Source of the DNA: Paenibacillus sp.
GTDB taxonomy: Bacteria; Bacillota; Bacilli; Paenibacillales; NBRC-103111
Length of the DNA stretch: 64,000 nt
Assembly (NCBI GenBank): GCA_031180825.1
Contig: JAPSLM010000001.1
Span: 248,001-312,000 of the forward strand
Direction of reading: 5' to 3'
Shown here: positions 57,996 through 64,000 of the stretch, one piece after another
Layout of the letters: each line of letters starts with the position of its first letter
Position numbering within the stretch: the first letter of the stretch is position 1
The notes under the pieces: generated by a model
What the model was told of the DNA's origin: nothing
Seen by the model: only the letters and a program-made list of their open reading frames with translations
Databases searched by the model: none
Translations under genes and position numbers: made by a program

Positions 57996-59129
57996 CTAGA
58001 TTTCGGCTGTATCCTTCGTTTTTGCCGTGGATGCGAGGGTAATCCATTCGTCGCGATGGATGACTTCGATGCGCGTTACCTCGATCCGCTTCTGCACTTC
58101 CTCCGTACTCAGACCGGCAACGGCCTGAAGCTGCCAGGAATCGTAGTTGACGACGCCGCGCCCGACCGTTTCGCCGTCCGGGCCGAGCACCTCGATGACG
58201 TCGCCGGGGTGAAACTCCCCGGTCACTTCCTTGACGCCCGCAGGCAGCAGGCTTTTGCCGCCTGCGACGAGCGCAAGCTCCGCGCCTTCGTCTACATAGA
58301 CGGCGCCCTGCGGCTGGGAGTGGAAGCCGAGCCACTGCTTCTTCATCGGCAAATTATGCTCCGACGTATCGAAGTAAGTGCCTTTCCCGGTTCCTTCCAC
58401 GGCCAGCATCAGATCGCCGGGCTCCGGGACGCGCCCGACGAACACCGGCACGCCGCCGCGCATCGCGATTCGCGCGGCCTCGATTTTGGAGCGCATGCCG
58501 CCGGTGCCGACCATCGAGCCGGAGCCGCCGGCGATCCGGTAAATGCTCTCGTCGATTTCCTGCACGCGGTCGATCCGCTTGGCGTCGGCGTTTTTGCGCG
58601 GGTCCTCGGTGTATAATCCGTCCGTATCGGTAAGGATAACCAGCCTTCGGGCCCGGACCAGATTGGCTACGAGGGCGGACAGCGTATCGTTGTCGCCGAA
58701 TTTCAGCTCGTCGACCGCGACCGTATCGTTCTCGTTAATGATCGGCAGCATTCTGCGGCGCAGGAGCTCTTCAATTGTCATCTGCGCGTTATGGATCCGC
58801 TTGCGGTTGGAGAAGTCGGAGCGGGTCAGCAATATTTGCCCTACGCCTACGCCATGCTCCGAGAATGCCGCCTGGTAGGCTTGCATCAGCAGCGCCTGCC
58901 CGACGGAAGCGGAGGCCTGCTTCTCGTGCAGCAGCTTGGGACGCGACGTATACCCCAGCTCCCGAAAGCCGGCCGCCACGGCTCCCGAGGTCACGAGGAG
59001 CACGGGAAAGCCTCGGCGGTGAAGCGCCGCCAGCTCCGCGGCGAAAAATGCGATTTTTGCCCGGTTCAACCCGCCTTCGTCGGATGTAAGCGAGCTGCTG
59101 CCGATTTTCACTACGATCGTTTGCTCCAT
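57996..59129 (-). CDS. proB: Glutamate 5-kinase
   Basis: ProB phosphorylates glutamate, the first step of proline synthesis and the usual point of feedback inhibition. The 377 residues comprise an amino-acid kinase domain (VVKIGSSSL at the start, NENDTVAVDELKFGDND near 135, TDTDGLYTEDP near 165, GTGGMRSKIEAA near 210) and a C-terminal PUA domain from about 275. I choose the ATG at 59129; the frame to 59189 runs back toward the T-box terminator. The T-box leader just upstream controls it. Confidence 0.96.
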   Translation of the reverse strand: MEQTIVVKIGSSSLTSDEGGLNRAKIAFFAAELAALHRRGFPVLLVTSGAVAAGFRELGYTSRPKLLHEKQASASVGQALLMQAYQAAFSEHGVGVGQILLTRSDFSNRKRIHNAQMTIEELLRRRMLPIINENDTVAVDELKFGDNDTLSALVANLVRARRLVILTDTDGLYTEDPRKNADAKRIDRVQEIDESIYRIAGGSGSMVGTGGMRSKIEAARIAMRGGVPVFVGRVPEPGDLMLAVEGTGKGTYFDTSEHNLPMKKQWLGFHSQPQGAVYVDEGAELALVAGGKSLLPAGVKEVTGEFHPGDVIEVLGPDGETVGRGVVNYDSWQLQAVAGLSTEEVQKRIEVTRIEVIHRDEWITLASTAKTKDTAEI

Positions 59130-59184
59130 AGGAATCACTCTTTCTATGACTGATCTGGCTGTCGTCCGGGGCAGCTGCGGAAAA

Positions 59185-59425
59185 CGCAAAAAGGCCCCGT
59201 CCTTTAAGGACGAAAGCCTCTACTTCCGCGGTACCACCTTACTTGATGAATTGACGACCAACTCATCCTGCTTCAGTCCCTTGTAACGGCAGGGAAAGCC
59301 GTCCAGCTCGTCGCTGGCCGTTCAGGGGCGGGTTCGGCAAGGCTCCACGGTAAATTCTCGCAGCCGGTGGAATTTACTCTCTGATCGTGCAGGGGCTTTC
59401 CTACTATTCCCATCAATACGTTTTG
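59185..59425 (-). promoter_or_regulatory. T-box riboswitch, proline-specific, upstream of proB
   Basis: On the minus strand the T-box core GGTGGTACCGCG is at 59238-59227. The terminator follows, an AGGC...CGTCC/GGACG...GCCT stem at about 59220-59194 with a T-run to 59189. Stem I carries AGTA, CAGAGAG and a GCTGCGAG-type distal loop. The specifier region reads GAA-CCC (59335-59330), giving the proline codon CCC. This fits control of proB by uncharged tRNA-Pro. Confidence 0.9.
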
Positions 59426-59468
59426 CTTTTCATAAGCATAGCATGAGGGGGGAGGTTTGTAAAGGCGA

Positions 59469-60680
59469 TCAGCCGAACAAGCGAAGGGCGTCGATGCGGT
59501 CGACCGCTTCGCGGAGCCGTTCTTCGGTGCTGAGCAAGCCGAGCCGCACGTAGCCCTCGCCGTGGTCGCCGAAGCCGACTCCCGGAGCGACGACAATTTT
59601 GGCCTGCTCGAGCAGCATGTCGGAGAACGACTCGGACGTATAGCCCTTCGGTACAGGCAGCCAAGTGAAGAAAGAGCCTTGCGAGCGCGGCGCTTGCCAG
59701 CCGATCCGGTCCAAAGCCCCGAACAGGGCGTCCCTGCGGCTTTGGTACGTCTGTACGAGCTCGCGAACGCTGTCCTGCGGACCGGTCAACGCGACGGCTG
59801 CCGCCTCTTGGATGCCTCCGAACAAGCTGCAGTAATAATGATCCTGAATCAAGTTGATCATCCGCACGATTTCGGGATTGCCAAGGCAGAAGCCGACCCG
59901 CCATCCGGCCATGTTATACGTTTTGGACAGCGTGTAAAATTCGACGCCGACCTCTTTGGCGCCCGGCAGCTGCAGGAAGCTGACCGGCTGCCGCCCGTCA
60001 AAGCCGATGGCGCCGTAAGCGAAGTCGCTGGCCACCACGATGCCGTGCTTTGCCGCAAAAGCAATCGTCTCCTCGTAGAAAGAAGCCGGAGCGGAAGCCG
60101 CCGTCGGATTGTTCGGGTAGTTGATGAACAGCAGCTTCGCCCGGTTTACGTCGTCGGCGGATAGCGCGCTGTAATCCGGCAGGAATCCGTTCGATGCCAG
60201 AAGAGGCATGAACGCCATCCGGGCGCCCGCCAGGGCGACACCGGACCAGTAATCCGGGTATCCCGGGTCAGGCACCAGACAGACGTCGCCCGGATTGAGC
60301 AGGCATTGGGCGATTTCCACAAGACCGGTTTTGCCGCCGAACAAAACCGCCACTTCCGTCTCCGGATCGAGCTCGACGCCGTAATCTTCCCGGTATCTTC
60401 GGGCGACGGCTTCTTTTAAGAACAAGTAGCCGTTAAACGGGGGATAGCGGTGATACAGCGGATTTTCCGCCGCTTGCTGCAGCGCCTTGACGATGTGGGG
60501 CGGGGTCGGACGATCCGGATTCCCCTGTCCGAGATTGATTACGTCGTGTCCCGCGGCAATCTGCACGTTCGCTTTGCGCACAAGCGTGGCGAAAAATTGG
60601 GTAGGCAATTCCTGCAGCCGCTGCGCCGGAATCATGGGAAAAGCGCTGACGGCCGCTTTCGTTGGGTTGTTCGTCTTCAT
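59469..60680 (-). CDS. mtnE: MtnE-type PLP aminotransferase of methionine salvage
   Basis: MtnE transaminates 4-methylthio-2-oxobutyrate to methionine, with glutamine as the preferred donor in B. subtilis. The 403 residues show INLGQGNPDRPTPPHIV near 48, INYPNNPTAA near 185 and the PLP-lysine motif YTLSKTYNMAGWRVGF near 248, closely matching B. subtilis MtnE. The ATG at 60680 is followed by a short extra N-terminus. It lies upstream of the T-box and in the same direction as the pro-mtn run, so mtn genes flank the pro genes. mtnU across the intergenic region codes for its partner omega-amidase. Confidence 0.9.
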   Translation of the reverse strand: MKTNNPTKAAVSAFPMIPAQRLQELPTQFFATLVRKANVQIAAGHDVINLGQGNPDRPTPPHIVKALQQAAENPLYHRYPPFNGYLFLKEAVARRYREDYGVELDPETEVAVLFGGKTGLVEIAQCLLNPGDVCLVPDPGYPDYWSGVALAGARMAFMPLLASNGFLPDYSALSADDVNRAKLLFINYPNNPTAASAPASFYEETIAFAAKHGIVVASDFAYGAIGFDGRQPVSFLQLPGAKEVGVEFYTLSKTYNMAGWRVGFCLGNPEIVRMINLIQDHYYCSLFGGIQEAAAVALTGPQDSVRELVQTYQSRRDALFGALDRIGWQAPRSQGSFFTWLPVPKGYTSESFSDMLLEQAKIVVAPGVGFGDHGEGYVRLGLLSTEERLREAVDRIDALRLFG

Positions 60681-60970
60681 CTATGTCACTCCATTGTTAG
60701 TTTCAAATGTGCTGGTTTACAATTAAATACTTGTATTCTTATCGGAATATAGTAAATATTCTATGCGGATAGGAATAATGTAACATGAAAAACGGTGTGT
60801 GTATACGGGTCTATTTCATCGAAACTTCCGTTTATCTGTCGAGCGGAACGGTTTTCAAATTTTATGATGTGCAAATTCATGCGGATGTGTTATATTATTT
60901 GAAGGAAGTTTCGTTTAGTGAAATTAAATTTCATACAATGAAATAATTTTTGGCGACGGAGGGACCGGCA
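60681..60970. promoter_or_regulatory. Divergent AT-rich control region between mtnE and the methyltransferase gene
   Basis: This 290-base gap has no gene. Two dyads with TATTC/GGAATA half-sites lie at 60734-60749 and 60757-60777 on the mtnE side, possible operator sites. GAAACTTCC (60821-60829) and GGAAGTTTC (60904-60912) form a distant inverted repeat. An extended -10, TGTTATATT (60888-60896), can serve the plus-strand gene. I see no S-box (SAM) riboswitch here. Confidence 0.45.
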
Positions 60971-61759
60971 ATGGCGATATGCTTTCACGATGAATACAAT
61001 AAATATACCTATACGGGCAGGCGCGCCGATTCCGGCTGGATGGAGCTGATCCGGCGGAAGGCGTCCCCCCGAGGGAAAGCGGCAGTGGACATCGGCTGCG
61101 GCGGGGGCATTTACTCTGTCGCTTTGGCGGAGCTGGGCGTTTCGTCGGTCGCCGGCATCGATTTCTCCGAAGCGATGCTGCAAGGGGCTGCCGAGCATTG
61201 CGCGGCGTACGGTCAAATCCGCTTGGCGCAAGGGACCGCGGATCGGACGGGATTGCCCGATGACTCGGTCGAGCTCGTGCTGGAGCGCGCGCTGATCCAC
61301 CATATTGCCGCGGAAGCGCTGCCGGACGTATTCCGCGAGGCGCAGCGGATACTGAGACCCGGAGGGCTGCTGATCGTACAGGATCGCACGCCGGAGGACT
61401 GCCTGCTTCCCGGCAGCCGGGAACATCTGCGCGGGTATTGGTTCAAGAAGTACCCGCGTCTTCGCAAGCTGGAAACGGGACGCCGTCACGATGCGGCGCT
61501 CATTCGCCGGACTCTGGAAGCAACCGGATTTTCCGTTGCGGAAGAGACGCGGCTATGGGAGGTACGCAAAAGCTACGCAAGCTATAGCGATTATCGGGAG
61601 GAGCTTTTGAGCCGGAAGGGACGTTCGATTTTGCATGAATTGTCGGATGCGGAGCTCCAAGAGCTGGCGGATGCCATCGCCGCAGTCACGGGCTATGGGA
61701 TGCACGAGCCCGTCCGGGAAACGGACCGCTGGACGATATTCTTTGCGCAAGCGCGTTGA
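60971..61759 (+). CDS. Class I SAM-dependent methyltransferase
   Basis: This 262-residue protein has the class I methyltransferase fold: the SAM-binding motif VDIGCGGGIYSVAL near 39, acidic GIDFSEAML near 62, motif III-like LPDDSVELVLERALIHH near 96 and RILRPGGLLIVQDR near 132. It resembles small-molecule methyltransferases of the UbiE/YxbB kind, with no clue to the substrate. I choose the ATG at 60971, 7 bases after GGAGGG; the TTG at 60950 adds seven residues. mtnU follows 103 bases downstream. Confidence 0.88.
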   Translation: MAICFHDEYNKYTYTGRRADSGWMELIRRKASPRGKAAVDIGCGGGIYSVALAELGVSSVAGIDFSEAMLQGAAEHCAAYGQIRLAQGTADRTGLPDDSVELVLERALIHHIAAEALPDVFREAQRILRPGGLLIVQDRTPEDCLLPGSREHLRGYWFKKYPRLRKLETGRRHDAALIRRTLEATGFSVAEETRLWEVRKSYASYSDYREELLSRKGRSILHELSDAELQELADAIAAVTGYGMHEPVRETDRWTIFFAQAR

Positions 61760-61862
61760 AGTTCCGCTTCCGTTGCTCTATGATAAATTAGGAAGAAACG
61801 GCGCACTGCCCGCAGCGGGCCGCTGCGTCCGGAATTTCGCGACGGGGAAGGAGGAAGGTTAA

Positions 61863-62660
61863 ATGGCTGGGCAACTATGGAATTTGGCTTTGCTGCAAAT
61901 GGACATTGCAATAGGAGAGCCCGAACGCAATTTCGCTAACCTGGAAAGCCTTCTGCATGAAGCGGTCGCTCACGATCCGAAGCCGGATGTAATCGTATTT
62001 CCGGAGATGTGGAATACCGGCTACGCGCTGGAACGGATTCAGGAGCTCGCGGACCATTACGGGGAGCGGACCGAGGCGCTGCTGTCGGCGTTTAGCCGGA
62101 AGCACGGCGTTAACATCATCGGCGGTTCGATCGCAGAGAAACGGGACAACGGCGTTTACAATACGATATTCGCGTATGACCGGCAAGGAAACCGTGCGGG
62201 AGACTATTCGAAAATTCATTTGTTCCGGTTGATGGATGAGGAGAAATATCTGCAAAGCGGAGACCGTGCGGGCGAACTGCAGCTGGACGGCATTCCGGGC
62301 GGCATGATGATCTGCTACGACATCCGCTTCCCGGAGCTTGCCCGAAAGCTGGCGCTCGGCGGCGCGCAAATTTTATTCGTTCCGGCCGAATGGCCGAACC
62401 CGCGGCTGCATCATTGGCGCACGCTGCTGATGGCGAGGGCGATCGAGAACCAGATGTTCGTCGTCTCCTGCAACCGTGTAGGCGTGAGCGGGACGACGGA
62501 GTTTTTCGGCCATTCGATGGTCGTCGATCCGTGGGGCGAGGTGCTGGCCGAAGGCGGGGTAGCCGAAACGATCGTTCGCGCTGCCGTAGACCTTAGCCAG
62601 GTGCCTGCCGTGCGCAGCAAAATTCCGGTGTTTGAAGACCGACGCCCTTCCTTGTATTAA
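61863..62660 (+). CDS. mtnU: Nitrilase-family omega-amidase MtnU
   Basis: This carbon-nitrogen hydrolase most likely removes the amide from 2-oxoglutaramate, the product of glutamine-dependent MtnE. The 265 residues carry the catalytic triad of the family: Glu in VIVFPEMWNTGY near 47, Lys in YSKIHLFRLMDEEKY near 119 and Cys in MMICYDIRFPEL near 150. The best match in pattern and length is B. subtilis MtnU (259). The ATG follows AAGGAGGAAGG. Proximity to mtnE supports the assignment over a generic nitrilase. Confidence 0.87.
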   Translation: MAGQLWNLALLQMDIAIGEPERNFANLESLLHEAVAHDPKPDVIVFPEMWNTGYALERIQELADHYGERTEALLSAFSRKHGVNIIGGSIAEKRDNGVYNTIFAYDRQGNRAGDYSKIHLFRLMDEEKYLQSGDRAGELQLDGIPGGMMICYDIRFPELARKLALGGAQILFVPAEWPNPRLHHWRTLLMARAIENQMFVVSCNRVGVSGTTEFFGHSMVVDPWGEVLAEGGVAETIVRAAVDLSQVPAVRSKIPVFEDRRPSLY

Positions 62661-62678
62661 AAAGCCCTGACAGTGCCA

Positions 62679-62711
62679 AAACCGGCCCGGATCATTCCGG
62701 CCGGTTTTTTG
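62679..62711 (+). terminator. Terminator after mtnU, overlapping the end of the lysR gene
   Basis: AAAACCGGCC (62679-62688) and GGCCGGTTTTTT (62700-62711) form a strong stem. T-runs on both strands let it serve convergent mtnU and the LysR gene. It includes the last codons of the latter. Confidence 0.85.
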
Positions 62712-63615
62712 CGCGCTCGGCTTCCATCACCTTGCGGAACGTTTCCATGAACGCGACGACCGCCTTAGATAAATAACGCCCTTTGCGGTGGGCGATCACG
62801 AGGGTACGGGTCGGCCGGCTGGACAACTGCACATAGGCGGGCGCCAGCTCGCTTCCGCGTCCCCTGAGCAGCATACGCGGGATGAAGGCAATGCCCATCC
62901 CGGCCGCGACGAGCGACTGGACCGTCTCGATATTGCTGCTCTCGAACACGATGTTCGGCGCAAATCCGGCATCGTTGCATAGCTCGATCGCAATTTGCCG
63001 GAACCCCTGGCCTCTTTTAAGCGCGATGAACGGCTCCTCTTGCAGCTCCGCAATGTCGACCGGCCTGCCGCCTTGGGTCAGACGCGCCGCCAGCGGGTGC
63101 TGCGGCGGGACGGCCAGTACGATCTCTTCCTCAATGACCGGCTCGTAGTCGAGCGAGTCGTCGATCAGGGGGAGGGAAAGCAGGCTGATGTCGGCCTGCC
63201 CGCTCGCCGTCAATTGTTCGAGGTTCGAGGTCGTCTCTTCGACGAGCACGATGTCGATTTCCGGGTAACGCTCCTGAAAAACGGGGAGGACGAGCGGCAG
63301 CACGTGCGCGCCTGTAATCGGGAGACTGCCCACGACAAGCTTCCCTTTGCGCATTTGAGAAATATCTTCCATTTCTTGCTTTAACTGCTCGACCATATCG
63401 AGAATTTTTTGCGCTTTTTCCACGAACCGGGTACCGGCATAGGTGACCTCCACCGAATTGGTCGTCCGTTGAAACAAAAGAACGCCGAGCTCTTTCTCCA
63501 GCTTGGAAAGCTGCTGGCTGAGCGACGGCTGGGCGATATGCAGCTTTTCGGCGGCACGGGAAAAGTTCTTGTCAATGGCAATCTGCAAAGCGTATTGAAG
63601 CTGGCGCAATTCCAT
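62692..63615 (-). CDS. LysR family transcriptional regulator
   Basis: This 307-residue regulator has the LysR N-terminal winged helix-turn-helix (about 1-60: LQYALQIAIDKNFSRAAEKL and QPSLSQQLSKLEKELG) and a periplasmic-binding-like effector domain (about 90-295). LysR proteins usually regulate a divergent or nearby gene, but here the upstream neighbour, the 52-residue gene, runs in the same direction and mtnU converges. So the target and effector are unknown. The ATG at 63615 follows AAAAGGAGCCG on the minus strand. It resembles the CynR/GltC-like group only in general terms. Confidence 0.92.
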   Translation of the reverse strand: MELRQLQYALQIAIDKNFSRAAEKLHIAQPSLSQQLSKLEKELGVLLFQRTTNSVEVTYAGTRFVEKAQKILDMVEQLKQEMEDISQMRKGKLVVGSLPITGAHVLPLVLPVFQERYPEIDIVLVEETTSNLEQLTASGQADISLLSLPLIDDSLDYEPVIEEEIVLAVPPQHPLAARLTQGGRPVDIAELQEEPFIALKRGQGFRQIAIELCNDAGFAPNIVFESSNIETVQSLVAAGMGIAFIPRMLLRGRGSELAPAYVQLSSRPTRTLVIAHRKGRYLSKAVVAFMETFRKVMEAERAKNRPE

Positions 63616-63721
63616 GCGGTTCGGCTCCTTTTATAAAGAATACCTATCAATGCTACGTTAATCGTAACGTATTTGTTATAAGATTGAAAGGCCCGGCGTG
63701 CGGAAGTTTTCGTTGGCAAAC

Positions 63722-63757
63722 AAAAAAAGGAAGAAAGAGCGGGAGGCTCCTTCTTCC
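63722..63757 (-). terminator. Rho-independent terminator of the small protein gene
   Basis: On the minus strand a 12-bp stem with one G-U pair (63757-63746 with 63740-63729) and a 5-base loop is followed by seven T (63728-63722). It separates the small gene from the LysR gene. Confidence 0.85.
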
Positions 63758-63818
63758 AAGGCAGATCGGAACAGGGGCTGGCCTGCGCAAGCAGCCGCAT
63801 TTTCCGGCCGCAAAGGCA

Positions 63819-63977
63819 TCAGGTCCCGCAAGAGCCGGGATACCCGTCGTTCCGCTTCATTTTTTCCAAATGCTCGCGCATCTCTTCATCCCCGGGCAAT
63901 TCGGCGACCAGCTTTACTTTGCCGGGAACGGGCTCCTCACTCGGAGCTTCTTGCGCAGGGCGGGGCGTATCGCTCAT
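63819..63977 (-). CDS. Small acidic hypothetical protein, 52 residues
   Basis: This small open frame starts with ATG at 63977, 7 bases after a strong GAGGAGGA site, and ends 62 bases before a strong terminator, so it looks like a real short gene. The product begins MSDTPRPAQEAPSEE, is Pro/Glu-rich in its first half, has a helical charged middle (DEEMREHLEKMKRND) and ends in GSCGT with a single Cys near the C-terminus. It has no signal peptide or transmembrane segment. I do not recognise a family and propose no function. Confidence 0.7.
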   Translation of the reverse strand: MSDTPRPAQEAPSEEPVPGKVKLVAELPGDEEMREHLEKMKRNDGYPGSCGT

Positions 63978-64000
63978 TGTGCTGTCCTCCTCGGGATATA

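Overview
This window is a chromosomal segment from a high-GC, spore-forming member of the Firmicutes, most probably Paenibacillaceae (Paenibacillus or a close relative). The case rests on the Bacillus-type order of division, sporulation and pyrimidine genes, on spoVD, spoVE, spoIIGA, sigE and sigG, on T-box and PyrR leader RNAs, and on frequent TTG and GTG starts behind strong AGGAGG sites. There are no rRNA or tRNA genes, CRISPR arrays, phage genes or transposases. The species assignment is inference.

Layout. (1) 40-2505: ahcY (S-adenosylhomocysteine hydrolase) and a DUF4349 lipoprotein, each with its own terminator. (2) 2550-22809: a complete division and cell wall (dcw) cluster, mraZ-rsmH-ftsL-pbpB-spoVD-murE-murF-mraY-murD-spoVE-murG-murB-murA-divIB-ftsA-ftsZ, with a likely MraZ operator array over the mraZ ribosome binding site. 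MurE carries the DNPR motif expected for meso-diaminopimelate. (3) 22810-23536: a gene-free stretch with two large nested palindromes and a duplicated terminator-like hairpin, running into a spoIIG-type promoter with Spo0A boxes. (4) 23537-30797: spoIIGA-sigE-sigG, then the ylm genes (ylmC, pgeF/ylmD, ylmE, sepF, ylmG, ylmH) and divIVA. (5) 30809-36727: an isoleucine T-box and ileS, a DUF5665 protein, a yteA-type zinc finger gene on the minus strand, lspA and rluD. (6) 36746-39914: patA, and convergent dapH-dapL, which together give the acetylated branch of diaminopimelate synthesis feeding MurE. (7) 40064-49394: the pyrimidine operon pyrR-pyrB-pyrC-carA-carB-pyrF-pyrE behind a PyrR attenuator; pyrP, pyrK and pyrD are absent. 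(8) 49529-53022: an ECF sigma factor, a membrane protein that is probably its anti-sigma factor, and a two-gene ABC transporter, all tightly coupled. (9) 53156-59425, minus strand: proB-proA-proC followed without a break by mtnW-mtnX-mtnB, downstream of a T-box with a proline (CCC) specifier. mtnE lies just upstream. (10) 60971-63977: a methyltransferase, the omega-amidase mtnU, a LysR regulator and a 52-residue small protein.

How the parts fit. Most genes serve the cell envelope, division and sporulation: precursor synthesis (DAP genes, mur genes), septal synthesis (PBP2B, SpoVE, FtsL, DivIB, FtsA, FtsZ, SepF, DivIVA) and the first compartment-specific sigma factors. The right half holds nucleotide and amino-acid metabolism under RNA-based control (PyrR attenuator, two T-boxes). 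The least ordinary points are the structured palindromes between ftsZ and spoIIGA, and the joining of methionine-salvage genes to a proline operon under a proline-sensing leader.
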